Positions 25,917-35,095 of a stretch of DNA of 64,000 nucleotides are shown in pieces; position 1 is the first letter of the stretch, and each line of letters starts with the position of its first letter. The notes below the pieces were generated by a model. The model searched no databases. It saw only the letters and a program-made list of their open reading frames with translations, and was not told the DNA's origin. Made by a program: the position numbers and the translations under genes. The stretch is from the NCBI RefSeq assembly GCF_030263895.1, contig NZ_CP127161.1:1364001-1428000 (forward strand), written 5' to 3'. Origin of the DNA: Proteiniborus sp. MB09-C3. Lineage in GTDB: Bacteria; Bacillota; Clostridia; Tissierellales; Proteiniboraceae.

Positions 25917-27491
25917 GTGAAACTACAGTATAAGATTACTATAGTTATGACTCTAATGCTTATTGCTGTCATAGGCGGTATTGGCATATTAACCTTTAGA
26001 CAAGTTGAAAAAACCATAGAGCATCAGATGGGAAACAACGCCATGGATTTAGCAGTTACTATTGCTTCCATGGATGTTATAAAAGAAACCTTGGGCACAA
26101 CAAAGGATTATAGAATAATTCAAGATAAAATAGAAAGCTTTAAGCATGAAACAAGATTTAACTATATAATTGTCATGGACATGGATGGAATTAAGTACTC
26201 CTATCCTATAGAATATGACTTAGGAAAGAAATATATTAGTGGTGGAGAGGAAAGAGTACTTAAGTATGGAGAATCGTATATATCTGCTGATAAAAATGTA
26301 CTCATATCTGCAATTAGAGCTTTTGTTCCAGTTCATTATAATGGAAAACAAGTTGGTGCAGTTTTAGTAGGATTACTTAACAATACTGTATACGAAGAAA
26401 TAAGGCCATATATTTTAAATTTTCAAATGACTATTGTAATAGGAATAATAGTAGGCATCATATGCTCAGCAATTCTATCCTATAACATAAAGAAATCAAT
26501 ATTTGGACTAGAACCGAAGGAAATCGCTCTTTTACTTGGACAGAGAGATAATATACTTCAAAGCTTAAAAAATGGTATAATGGCAGTTGATGAAAAGGGT
26601 TCAATTATTCTATTGAATAAAAATGCAAAGGATGTTCTAGGATTCAAGGATAGTGATGTGGGTAAGAATATTTCAAGCTTTAATATGGTATATACTAGAC
26701 AAATAGCAGAAGTACTAGAAAATGAAGAGTCTATCTATAATGAAGAGGTAAGGCTGGGACCACAGAAAATACTTCTTTGTAGTCATACTATTATGAAGAA
26801 TTATAGAAATGAAACTATAGGCCTTGTATCTAGCTTTCAGGATTTATCAGAGGTTAAGAGAATGGCTGAAGAACTTACAGGCATAAAGAAGATGACAAAT
26901 GAGCTAAGAGCACAAAGCCATGAATTTTCAAATAAGCTTCATACCATATCTGGACTTATTCAACTGGAGGAGTATGATAAGGCTATAAAATATATATCTG
27001 ACTTAACTGAACAAAGGCATGAAATATTAGGCACATTAACATATAAGATAAAGGACGTACACATAGCTGGAATACTTCTTTCAAAATATAATAAGGCAGT
27101 TGAAGCAAAAATTGAAATGATTATAGATTCTAATTCAAGTTTAACAGCGTTACCCGAGGAGATTAATGTTGATGAGGTCTGCTCTATATTAGGAAATTTA
27201 ATTGATAATGCAATAGATGAGCTAGTTAAGGTGAAAAGTGGAAAATTATTAATTAAAATTAATTCAAATACAAATGCATTGAAGATAATGGTAAAAGACA
27301 ATGGACCAGGAATAAGCGAGGATATTAGGGACAAGATTTATAGGAGAGGATATACAACTAAATCAGGCTGTAGAGGATTTGGTTTAAGCATTGTCAAAAA
27401 AATCGTGGATGGAGCAGGTGGAACAATAGAACTCAAATCAGATGATGGTACTTGTTGGGAAATAACTATTCCCATGAGAAGGGGGAATTAA
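25917..27491 (+). CDS. CitA/DcuS-type sensor histidine kinase
   Basis: 524 residues with GTG start. It has a membrane helix at about 8-25 and an extracytoplasmic sensor with a PAS-like pattern (FNYIIVMDMDGIKYSYP) to about 165. A second helix at ~172-192 and a cytoplasmic PAS (DNILQSLKNGIMAVDEKGSIILLN) follow. The phospho-acceptor region is AQSHEFSNKLHTISGLIQ, and the ATPase domain has NLIDNAIDE, DNGPGI and GRGFGLSIV. This family senses C4-dicarboxylates or citrate. Its regulator follows after one base. Nearby targets might be the electron-transfer genes upstream or the dehydrogenase operon downstream. Confidence 0.9.
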   Translation: MKLQYKITIVMTLMLIAVIGGIGILTFRQVEKTIEHQMGNNAMDLAVTIASMDVIKETLGTTKDYRIIQDKIESFKHETRFNYIIVMDMDGIKYSYPIEYDLGKKYISGGEERVLKYGESYISADKNVLISAIRAFVPVHYNGKQVGAVLVGLLNNTVYEEIRPYILNFQMTIVIGIIVGIICSAILSYNIKKSIFGLEPKEIALLLGQRDNILQSLKNGIMAVDEKGSIILLNKNAKDVLGFKDSDVGKNISSFNMVYTRQIAEVLENEESIYNEEVRLGPQKILLCSHTIMKNYRNETIGLVSSFQDLSEVKRMAEELTGIKKMTNELRAQSHEFSNKLHTISGLIQLEEYDKAIKYISDLTEQRHEILGTLTYKIKDVHIAGILLSKYNKAVEAKIEMIIDSNSSLTALPEEINVDEVCSILGNLIDNAIDELVKVKSGKLLIKINSNTNALKIMVKDNGPGISEDIRDKIYRRGYTTKSGCRGFGLSIVKKIVDGAGGTIELKSDDGTCWEITIPMRRGN

Positions 27492-27492
27492 T

Positions 27493-28185
27493 GTGATAAA
27501 AGTTCTTATAGTTGAAGATGATCCTATGGTTAGAGAAATTAACGAGAAATTTTTAAAAAGAGTAGAAGGATATAAGCTATGTGATAGTGTTGGATCAATA
27601 GAAAGAGCAAAGGAAGTTATTTTGCAGGATAAGCCCGATTTAATACTATTAGACGTTTTTTTCCCACAGGGAAAAGGATTGGAACTCTTGAAGTGGACAA
27701 GAAAAAAGGACTTAAAAATTGACGTGATTTTAATAACTGCAGATAGAAATATGGAATCTGTAGAAGAAGCATTTAGGTATGGAGCAGTTGACTATATTGT
27801 AAAGCCATTCATTTTTGAAAGATTTAAAGAAGCAATGCTACAGTACAGAAATAGAAAAAAGAACCTAGAAGCAAATGAATCAATAAATCAAGAAATAATA
27901 GATAAATATGTATTAAATGAAAAGAAGACTAACAGCAATTTGTTAGAAGAAATTGGCGATGTAAAGGGGTTTAGCCAATATACCTATGAAAAAGTTATAG
28001 ATTATATCGAAGGGATGAAGGGGAAAACATTTACAGCACTACAGGTGGCAAAATGTATTGGTGTTTCCAGAATTACTGCAAGAAGATATCTAGACTTATT
28101 AGAAAAGGAGCAAAAGATAATTCTTGAGCTAGAATACGGAAAAGTAGGAAGACCTCAAAATAAATACAGATTGAAAGAAGAATAA
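27493..28185 (+). CDS. CitB/DpiA-type response regulator
   Basis: 230 residues from a GTG start. The receiver domain starts IKVLIVEDDPMVREIN with phospho-acceptor Asp in LILLDVFFP and Lys in YIVKPF. The C-terminal helix-turn-helix has VAKCIGVSRITARRYLDLLE and ends VGRPQNKYRL, as in CitB/DcuR regulators. Co-transcribed with the kinase and closed by the terminator at 28201. Confidence 0.92.
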   Translation: MIKVLIVEDDPMVREINEKFLKRVEGYKLCDSVGSIERAKEVILQDKPDLILLDVFFPQGKGLELLKWTRKKDLKIDVILITADRNMESVEEAFRYGAVDYIVKPFIFERFKEAMLQYRNRKKNLEANESINQEIIDKYVLNEKKTNSNLLEEIGDVKGFSQYTYEKVIDYIEGMKGKTFTALQVAKCIGVSRITARRYLDLLEKEQKIILELEYGKVGRPQNKYRLKEE

Positions 28186-28200
28186 GAAGCCGTTTCAATA

Positions 28201-28229
28201 GGGAACAGAATTATCTGTTCTCTTTTTTA
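28201..28229 (+). terminator. Rho-independent terminator
   Basis: GGGAACAGA pairs with TCTGTTCTC, followed by TTTTTT. It ends the two-component operon. Confidence 0.8.
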
Positions 28230-28283
28230 GTGCAATTTTGAACGTAAGTGAAGAATTTTGTTTGGCTACTATATAAGTGACTA

Positions 28284-28426
28284 GTATAAATCATAGTTTT
28301 GTAACACAAAATTGATCCTAATGGACACTCTTAATTCCAGAAGCAAAATCAAGGCTAGTGTAATTATAGCACTCAGAAACTTGTTTTCGAGCTTATTTAA
28401 TTTCTTTCATAAATCGGGTTAGGTCA
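28284..28426. repeat. dispersed repeat sharing ends with 63746-63890
   Basis: CTTTCATAAATCGGGTTAGG (28404-28423) and the following TCA are the exact complement of 63746-63768. TAATGGACACTC and GTAACACAAA also recur there in inverted order. The element is non-coding and lies in the 370-base gap before the dehydrogenase operon. No other signal is recognised in the gap apart from the operon ribosome site at 28550. Confidence 0.6.
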
Positions 28427-28562
28427 TAATGATAATAACTTAACTATAGTTTTATTTCCAAAAGATAGGGTAATATTAAAATAGGTAAATAAAACTATTT
28501 AGTTTTCATAATACAGAAAATAGAGTTAAGGTAGTTATTCAAGTAGAAGGAGGATTGTTTAA

Positions 28563-29648
28563 ATGCTTATAGACAGATATGATCCGTTAGAAGAAGAAAT
28601 GCTTAATATACTAGATAAGAATGGAAAAATAGTAGACCCAAATTTAGAACCTTTTATTGAGAATGATAATCTATTGAAGATGTATCAGACGATGCTTCTT
28701 GCAAAAGTAGCTGATATAAAAGCACTTCAATATCAACGTCAAGGTAGAATGCTGACATATGCACCTAATAGAGGTCAAGAGGCCGCGCAAGTAGGCTCAA
28801 TTGCAGCTACTGATAAAAATGATTGGTTGGTTCCTGCATTTAGAGAATTAGGAGCATGGCTATATAAAGGTGTATCTTTAGAGCAGGTGTTTCTATATTG
28901 GTACGGAAATGAAATGGGAAGTAAATTTCCTGAGGATGTAAAAATGCTTCCTGTATCAGTTCCCATAGCTTCACAGCTTAATCATGCTGTTGGCATTGCA
29001 ATGGCATCTAAAATAAAAAGGGAGAAGGATGTAGCTATTGCATATGTTGGAGATGGAGGGACTTCTCAGGGAGAATTCCATGAAGCAGTTAACTTTGCTG
29101 CTGTATTTAATGCACCTGTAGTATTTTTAATCCAGAATAATCAATGGGCTATATCAGTGCCTAGAAGTGTACAGACAAAATCAAAAACACTTGCACAAAA
29201 AGCATTGGCTTATGGAATACCTGGAATTCAGGTAGATGGTAATGATGTATTGGCAGTATATGCAGCAACTAAGGAAGCTGTAGAAAGAGCAAGAAATGGA
29301 GAAGGACCTACAATTATTGAAGCAGTAACCTATAGACTAGGACCTCATACTACATCAGATGATCCGACAATATATCGTGATGTCAGTGAAGTCACAGAAT
29401 GGGAGAAGAAGGATCCAATTGACAGATTCAAAAAATATTTAATAGACAAAGGCTTATGGAGTGAAGATAAAGATAAGAGCAAATACGAGGAGTACGAAAA
29501 CTATGTTGGTGAGACCTTTAAAAAAGTCGAAGGCTCAGGATTTGTTCCGTTAGAGGATATATTTAAATACACTTATGCTGAAATGACTCCAAATTTAATT
29601 GAGCAATATGAAGAATATAAGAAGCATATTGGAGAGGAGGGAGCATAA
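28563..29648 (+). CDS. pdhA: pyruvate dehydrogenase-type E1 alpha subunit
   Basis: Thiamine diphosphate-dependent E1 alpha, 361 residues. RQGRMLTYAPNRGQEAAQVG is the substrate-side block of the pyruvate type, and GDGGTSQGEFHEAVNFAAVF followed by NNQWAISVP is the ThDP motif. Phosphorylation-loop-like HTTSDDPTIYR follows. It decarboxylates a 2-oxo acid together with the E1 beta gene that overlaps its last base. The ribosome site AAGGAGG precedes ATG. A branched-chain or acetoin substrate is less likely but not excluded. Confidence 0.88.
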   Translation: MLIDRYDPLEEEMLNILDKNGKIVDPNLEPFIENDNLLKMYQTMLLAKVADIKALQYQRQGRMLTYAPNRGQEAAQVGSIAATDKNDWLVPAFRELGAWLYKGVSLEQVFLYWYGNEMGSKFPEDVKMLPVSVPIASQLNHAVGIAMASKIKREKDVAIAYVGDGGTSQGEFHEAVNFAAVFNAPVVFLIQNNQWAISVPRSVQTKSKTLAQKALAYGIPGIQVDGNDVLAVYAATKEAVERARNGEGPTIIEAVTYRLGPHTTSDDPTIYRDVSEVTEWEKKDPIDRFKKYLIDKGLWSEDKDKSKYEEYENYVGETFKKVEGSGFVPLEDIFKYTYAEMTPNLIEQYEEYKKHIGEEGA

Positions 29649-30625
29649 TGGCTCTATTAAATAATATAGGTGCATTAACACATGCTTTAGATAAAGAGAT
29701 GGAAAGGGATAGCTCTATTATAGTATATGGTGAAGACGTAGGTTACGAGGGTGGAGTTTTCAGAGCTACAGTTGGATTACAAGAAAAGTATGGCAAGGAT
29801 AGATGCTTCGACACACCACTATCAGAGGCTGCCATAGTAGGTACAGCAATAGGAGCAGCTATAAATGGTTTAAAGCCTGTTGTAGAGATACAGTTTTCAG
29901 GCTTTGTACTTCCAGCAGTTAACCAAATACTTGCACATGCAGCAAGAATGAGAAATAGAAGTAGAGGAAAATATAATCTTCCTATGGTAATAAGAATGCC
30001 TTATGGTGGTGGAATTAGGGCTCTAGAGCATCATTCAGAAAGTCTTGAAGCAATATTTTCTCATATTCCAGGCCTTAAGGTTGTAATACCTTCGACACCA
30101 TATGATACAAAAGGCTTATTATTATCTGCCATAAGAGATCCAGACCCAGTAATATTCATGGAGCCAAAGAGAATATACAGGGCATTTAAGCAGGAGGTTC
30201 CAGAAGAAGATTATACAGTGCCTATAGGAAAAGCTAAGGTAGTGAAAAAAGGAAGTGACATAACTGTAGTAACTTGGGGAGCATTAGTTAGAGAAGCACA
30301 AAAAGCTATAGAAGAGGTAGAAAAAGAAGGAATAAGTGCTGAATTAATAGACCTAAGAACCATATCTCCAATAGACAAAGAAACAATAATAGAGTCAGTG
30401 AAAAAGACGGGAAGATTTCTGGTGGTTCACGAAGCAGTAAAATCCTTTGGAGCAGGAGCAGAGCTTATATCAATAGTAAATGAAAAGGCTTTTCTTCACC
30501 TTGAGGCACCACCTACAAGGCTTGCTGGATTTGATATTACTGTTCCATTGCCAAGGGGAGAACATCACTTTATAATTGAGCCTAGACAAATAGCTAAAAA
30601 GATAAGAGAATTAGTAAAGTTTTAG
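29648..30625 (+). CDS. pdhB: pyruvate dehydrogenase-type E1 beta subunit
   Basis: 325 residues with the transketolase-like pyrimidine domain (IIVYGEDVGYEGGVFRAT, DTPLSEAAIVGTAIGAAING) and C-terminal transketolase domain (DITVVTWGALVREAQKAIEE, ELIDLRTISPIDKETI). Forms the alpha2beta2 E1 with the upstream gene. GAGGAGGGAG precedes ATG. Confidence 0.9.
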   Translation: MALLNNIGALTHALDKEMERDSSIIVYGEDVGYEGGVFRATVGLQEKYGKDRCFDTPLSEAAIVGTAIGAAINGLKPVVEIQFSGFVLPAVNQILAHAARMRNRSRGKYNLPMVIRMPYGGGIRALEHHSESLEAIFSHIPGLKVVIPSTPYDTKGLLLSAIRDPDPVIFMEPKRIYRAFKQEVPEEDYTVPIGKAKVVKKGSDITVVTWGALVREAQKAIEEVEKEGISAELIDLRTISPIDKETIIESVKKTGRFLVVHEAVKSFGAGAELISIVNEKAFLHLEAPPTRLAGFDITVPLPRGEHHFIIEPRQIAKKIRELVKF

Positions 30626-30638
30626 TGGAGGTGAGTAG

Positions 30639-31964
30639 ATGTTTGAATTCAAATTTGCAGATATTGGAGAGGGAATACACGAGGGAGTACTCTTAAAGTG
30701 GTTTGTAAAAGAAGGAGATACAATTAAAGAAGGTGATTCACTTTTTCTTGTAGAAACAGACAAGGTGAATGCAGAGATACCATCTCCAGTTGATGGCAAG
30801 ATAGATAAGCTTTTAGCAGAAGTAGGAGATACAATCCATGTAGGAAACACAGTGGTTATAATAGACGATGGAAGCGGAGCTGGTGACATAACCCGTGGCA
30901 TAGAGATAAAGCAAGAGCCTTTAAGTGAAGAAGAAAAAGGTGCAGGAGTAGTCGGTGAAATTGAAATATCCTCTGAAGTTATAGAAAGCAGTGATGAAGG
31001 AAAACAGGAAGAAAAAGAAATGAAAACTAAGGTTTTAGCAACTCCTGTAGCTAGAAAACTGGCTAAGGATTTAGGAATAGATATAAATCTAGTAAAGGGT
31101 ACAGGACCTGCCGGCAGGGTAATGAAAGAAGATCTTCATGAATATAAGAAAAAAAATGAGGGCATTATAGAGTCGAAGTATATAAAAGAAACTAACGTAT
31201 TTGCTCAGCCATTAGGAGATACTTTCCTGAAACCAGAGATTAAACGTGAAGAAATAAAGATCTATGGAGAAGTAGAGAGAGTACCAATATCGAGAGTTAG
31301 AAAGACCATATCAGAGAATATGGTACTATCTAAATCTGTAATTCCTCATACCTCAGTTATGGATGATTTTGATGTAACCGAACTAGTTAAATTGAGGACG
31401 GAGCAAAAAAACATGGCTAAGGAGAAGGGCATTAGTTTAACCTATATGCCATTCATTATCAAGGCCTTAACTATTGCTCTGAGGGAATTTCCTGTATTTA
31501 ATTCCAGTTTTGATAATATTAAGGATGAAATTATCTATAAAAAGTACTATAATATTGGTATAGCAACAGACACGCCAGATGGGTTAATGGTTCCTGTTAT
31601 TAAGGAAGTTGACAATAAGGGAATTCTAGAAATAGGAAAAGATATTGAGACTATTGTAGAAAAGGCTAGGACTAAAACCATAAGCCTAGAAGAGTTGTAT
31701 GGAGGAACCTTCACAATAACTAATTATGGTGCATTAGGTTCATCTTATGGAGTCCCTGTAATTAGGTATCCCGAGGTGGCAATACTAGGTATAGGTAAGA
31801 TAGATAAAAAGCCTGTAGTGTTAAATGATGAAATAGTCATCAGACATATGATGCCTGTATCATTGAGTATTGACCATAGAATCATTGACGGAGGAGATGC
31901 AGGAAGGTTTTTACTAAGACTTAAGGAGCTTTTAGGTAACCCCATGTTGCTGTTATTAAGCTAG
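30639..31964 (+). CDS. pdhC: dihydrolipoyl acyltransferase (E2)
   Basis: 441 residues in the standard order. One lipoyl domain has Lys in ETDKVNAEIPSP (about residues 1-78), followed by a Glu-rich linker and the peripheral subunit-binding domain (ATPVARKLAKDLGIDINLVK, GPAGRVMKED, about 130-170). A second linker leads to the catalytic acyltransferase domain, ending in SIDHRIIDGGDAGRF with the HxxxDG active site. It transfers the acyl group from E1 to CoA. Its lipoyl Lys is a probable substrate of the ligase at 43193. Confidence 0.92.
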   Translation: MFEFKFADIGEGIHEGVLLKWFVKEGDTIKEGDSLFLVETDKVNAEIPSPVDGKIDKLLAEVGDTIHVGNTVVIIDDGSGAGDITRGIEIKQEPLSEEEKGAGVVGEIEISSEVIESSDEGKQEEKEMKTKVLATPVARKLAKDLGIDINLVKGTGPAGRVMKEDLHEYKKKNEGIIESKYIKETNVFAQPLGDTFLKPEIKREEIKIYGEVERVPISRVRKTISENMVLSKSVIPHTSVMDDFDVTELVKLRTEQKNMAKEKGISLTYMPFIIKALTIALREFPVFNSSFDNIKDEIIYKKYYNIGIATDTPDGLMVPVIKEVDNKGILEIGKDIETIVEKARTKTISLEELYGGTFTITNYGALGSSYGVPVIRYPEVAILGIGKIDKKPVVLNDEIVIRHMMPVSLSIDHRIIDGGDAGRFLLRLKELLGNPMLLLLS

Positions 31965-31977
31965 AGGAGGTCAAAGG

Positions 31978-33360
31978 ATGAAACAATATGACATTTTGGT
32001 TCTTGGAGCAGGTCCAGGAGGATATGTGGCTGCAATAAAAGCAGCTCAGATGGGTGCAAAGACAGCAGTAGTTGAAGCTGGAGAATTGGGAGGAGTTTGC
32101 CTAAATGTAGGATGTATACCAACGAAAACACTGCTTAAGAGTGCGAAGGTATACGAGAGCATAATGAACGCAGAAAAGTATGGTATTGATATTAAAGACA
32201 AAAACTCAGTAGCAATTAATCTAGATGCAATGGTTAAGAGAAAAAATCAGGCAGTGAGAAGACTTACAAGCGGAGTCAAAATGCTTCTAGAAAAAAATGG
32301 AGTAGATATTTATAAAGGCTTTGGAGAGGTAGTTGATAAAAATACTATCAAAGTAAATGATGAAATATTGAATACTAAAAATCTAATCATTGCAACAGGC
32401 TCATCTCCTATGATTCCTGATATAGAAGGAATAAAAGAATCCTTCGAGCAGGGTTATGCTGTTACTAGTACAGAAGTTCTTGATCCCAAAGAGCTTCCAG
32501 AACATTTAATTGTAGTTGGTGCAGGAACTATTAGTATTGAATTTGCAACGCTTTATAACGCACTAGGCAGCAAGGTTACTATACTTCAACGTTCTCCAAG
32601 AATATTGTCGGGAATAGACAAAGACTTAAGTGAAGCAATGGCCAAGGTTCTAACTAAAAAAGGCGTAAAAATAATTTATGGAGTAAAGCATAAAAAATTT
32701 GAAGGCAACAAGATTATAGTAGAAGTAAATGGAGAAGAAAAGACTTTTGAAGGAGATAAGATATTAGTTAGCTTAGGCAGAACTCCAAATCTAAAAGGTC
32801 TTGAAAAGCTAAACCTAGAAACAGACAGAAAAGGTATAATTACAGATGAAAGGCTGCGTACCAACATTGAAGGAGTATATGCAATAGGAGATATAAACGG
32901 AAAGCATCTACTAGCTCATGTTGCTTCTGCCGAAGGAATAATAGCAGTTGAAAACATAATGGGTAAGGATAGTAAAATGAGCTATGACAGAATACCTTCA
33001 TGTATTTACAGCTTCCCAGAAATAGCAACTGTAGGTATGACAGAGGATGAGGCAAGGGAAAAAGGTTATGATATTATAGTAGGCACATTCCCACTAAGTG
33101 CAAATGGTAAGGCTTTAGCAGAAGGGGACAGAGACGGATTTGTGAAGATAGTTGCAAACAAAGAATACGGGGAAATCCTAGGAGTCCACATGATGGCTTC
33201 CACAGCTACAGATATGATAGCGGAGGGAGTAATGACTATGGAGCTAGAAGGAACTCTAGAAGACATAGCAAGAGGAATACATCCTCATCCAACCCTTTCG
33301 GAAACAGTTATGGAAGCAGCGCATTTAGCATTAGGCAGTCCTATTCATACATTAAAATAG
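31978..33360 (+). CDS. lpdA: dihydrolipoyl dehydrogenase (E3)
   Basis: 460 residues. FAD motif ILVLGAGPGGYVAA, the redox-active disulfide GGVCLNVGCIPTK (Cys at about 41 and 46), NAD motif LIVVGAGTISIEFA (here GxGxxx with Thr-Ile replacing the usual Gly, a small departure), and the C-terminal HPHPTLSE active-site His-Glu from the dimer partner. It reoxidises dihydrolipoamide with NAD. Last gene of the operon. GAGGAGG precedes ATG. Confidence 0.92.
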   Translation: MKQYDILVLGAGPGGYVAAIKAAQMGAKTAVVEAGELGGVCLNVGCIPTKTLLKSAKVYESIMNAEKYGIDIKDKNSVAINLDAMVKRKNQAVRRLTSGVKMLLEKNGVDIYKGFGEVVDKNTIKVNDEILNTKNLIIATGSSPMIPDIEGIKESFEQGYAVTSTEVLDPKELPEHLIVVGAGTISIEFATLYNALGSKVTILQRSPRILSGIDKDLSEAMAKVLTKKGVKIIYGVKHKKFEGNKIIVEVNGEEKTFEGDKILVSLGRTPNLKGLEKLNLETDRKGIITDERLRTNIEGVYAIGDINGKHLLAHVASAEGIIAVENIMGKDSKMSYDRIPSCIYSFPEIATVGMTEDEAREKGYDIIVGTFPLSANGKALAEGDRDGFVKIVANKEYGEILGVHMMASTATDMIAEGVMTMELEGTLEDIARGIHPHPTLSETVMEAAHLALGSPIHTLK

Positions 33361-33386
33361 AATAAATATATTTAAGGTTATAAAAA

Positions 33387-33411
33387 AATAGGGGCTGTAA
33401 GGCCCCTATTT
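33387..33411. terminator. bidirectional Rho-independent terminator
   Basis: AATAGGGGC and GCCCCTATT are perfectly paired, flanked by an A tract and T-rich sequence. It separates the convergent E3 and DUF2249 genes. Confidence 0.85.
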
Positions 33412-33420
33412 GAGTATGGA

Positions 33421-33663
33421 CTATATAAAGCTTAAGTATCTCTTTTCCACTGATACTTTCCAAAGATCAGGACCTTCCTCCACATATCTCCAGTCAAGCT
33501 TAGTTTCTCTTTCTTCATCTAATTTATTGAAGAGATGAGTAGGATCAGTGCTATCTATTAAGAGCATTTTTTCTCCTAAATCTAGAGTATCAAAAGCATC
33601 AAATATGGCCTTATGCTTATCATTATGTTCAGAGTTACTAAGGTCTACTGTTTTTACAGGCAT
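33421..33663 (-). CDS. DUF2249 small protein
   Basis: 80 residues matching the DUF2249 pattern: HKAIFDAFDTLDLGEKMLLIDSTDP, then FNKLDEERE and a final LWKVSVEKR. Such proteins occur with respiratory and nitrogen-oxide metabolism genes; the biochemical role is unknown. AAGGAGATTATT precedes ATG. Monocistronic. Confidence 0.82.
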   Translation of the reverse strand: MPVKTVDLSNSEHNDKHKAIFDAFDTLDLGEKMLLIDSTDPTHLFNKLDEERETKLDWRYVEEGPDLWKVSVEKRYLSFI

Positions 33664-33911
33664 AATAATCTCCTTTCTTTCTAGCGCTTTTTATTTATTA
33701 TGCTCAATATTTTGAAACCTAGTTCATACACTTTATGGCAAAACTTTGCTTTTCAAAGAAGAAGACTAGCTTACTTCAAATCCAGATGCTGGTTTATCTA
33801 TTTAGCTTTTCTTCATTTGACAATATATTTATATACTGTAAAATATACAGTAGAAGAATGTACAACAAAACAGCATTTTTGAACATAATGGAAAGAAGGG
33901 GGCTAACAGAA

Positions 33912-34610
33912 TTGAAAGCAATTGACATTTTTAAGGATTTATGGGACACTACTAAAAGTATTATTCCAATACTAGCAGTGCTAATATTCTTTCAAGTAAT
34001 TGTACTAAAAAAACCATTGACTAATGTGAAAGAGTTAATTATAGGGTTTATACTCTCTGTAGTAGGACTAAATATATTTCTAAAGGGAATATATCTGAGC
34101 ATCATACCATTAGGAGATACAGTGGGAGAAAGTCTTGTTAATATTGATAATAAGTATTTTATAATTATAATTGCATTTTTTATAGGATATGCCTCTACTC
34201 TAGTAGAGCCTGCATTAAGAGCCATGGCACTTGAGATTGAGGAAGTTTCTATAGGAGTTATACGTAGCAAGATACTGATACATACAGTAGCATTTGGCTT
34301 TGGTATAGGAATGGCCATAGGCATATTTAAAATACTTAATAGCATACCTACACCTAAAATTATTATGCCAATACTTGTGATATTAGCAATTTTGGTTTAT
34401 TTTACACCAAGAGAGTTTGCAGGAATTGCATTTGACGCCGCTACATCTACTACAGGACCTGTAAATGTTCCACTAAATATGGCTATTGCAATAGGACTAA
34501 CCAGAATAGTAGGTTCAAGCAATGCTTTAGTAGACGGTTTTGGAATTGTAGGCATTATGTCATTAATGCCTATTATGGCAGTACTTACATTAGGTATAAT
34601 TGTTAAATAA
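33912..34610 (+). CDS. DUF1538 membrane protein
   Basis: Seven or more hydrophobic segments (IIPILAVLIFFQVIVL, LIIGFILSVVGLNIFLKGI, YFIIIIAFFIGYASTLVEPALRAM and others) match DUF1538. The TTG start at 33912 follows GAAGGGGG; upstream in-frame codons to 33735 lack a site and are not family-like. About 233 residues, one DUF1538 unit. The P-II-like gene follows after 15 bases, a common pairing that suggests a nitrogen- or nucleotide-controlled transporter, which is inference. Confidence 0.75.
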   Translation: MKAIDIFKDLWDTTKSIIPILAVLIFFQVIVLKKPLTNVKELIIGFILSVVGLNIFLKGIYLSIIPLGDTVGESLVNIDNKYFIIIIAFFIGYASTLVEPALRAMALEIEEVSIGVIRSKILIHTVAFGFGIGMAIGIFKILNSIPTPKIIMPILVILAILVYFTPREFAGIAFDAATSTTGPVNVPLNMAIAIGLTRIVGSSNALVDGFGIVGIMSLMPIMAVLTLGIIVK

Positions 34611-34625
34611 AGGAGGTAGAGCTAG

Positions 34626-34961
34626 ATGCTAAATGTCGTAAGCATTATTGTAATAATTGAAAGAGGAAAAGCAGATTATGTTGTAAAAAAAGCAAAAGAA
34701 GCAGGAGCTCAGGGAGCTACTATTCTCTACGGAAGAGGAACCGGTACCCACGAGGCACATAAATTATTTAACATTCACATAGAATCGTCAAAGGAAATAA
34801 TCATTATTTTATCTGAAAAAGCTAAAGTGAAGCCTATATACGATGCAATAGTAGAGGCGGGAAAGTTAAACGATCCTGGAACGGGTATTATATTTACAGT
34901 ACCTATAGAAAATCTTTTAGGACTTCGTCATAGAAATGGTATACAAGAGTTAGATCAATAA
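34626..34961 (+). CDS. P-II-like signalling protein
   Basis: 111 residues with the P-II ferredoxin-like fold. KADYVVKKAKEAGAQGATILYGRGTGT occupies the T-loop region, and IYDAIVEAGKLNDPGTGIIFTVPIE contains the nucleotide-binding and B/C-loop pattern. The T-loop lacks the uridylylated Tyr of GlnB, so it is not a classic GlnB/GlnK. It probably binds to and regulates the adjacent DUF1538 protein. AAAGGAGGTAGAGC precedes ATG. Confidence 0.82.
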   Translation: MLNVVSIIVIIERGKADYVVKKAKEAGAQGATILYGRGTGTHEAHKLFNIHIESSKEIIIILSEKAKVKPIYDAIVEAGKLNDPGTGIIFTVPIENLLGLRHRNGIQELDQ

Positions 34962-34994
34962 GAGAAAGCTACTTTTTTGTGACTGCTCAATTAC

Positions 34995-35045
34995 AACCAA
35001 GACATAATAACTGATACACTTGTCTATTATGTCTTGGTTTTTGTT
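34995..35045 (+). terminator. Rho-independent terminator
   Basis: AACCAAGACATAATA and TATTATGTCTTGGTT form a perfect 15-bp stem followed by TTTGTTT. Confidence 0.85.
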
Positions 35046-35095
35046 TCCTTGTAAAGTTCGTTTAAACGCATTATACTTATAACGGAGGTAACGCT

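Noticed and set aside
30611-30901. 96-codon frame antisense to the E2 gene
   Set aside because: A typical shadow of the lipoyl domain coding strand, without a ribosome site.
33700-33911. Upstream extension of the DUF1538 frame
   Set aside because: No ribosome site and no family similarity before TTG 33912; the extra residues look like translated intergenic DNA.
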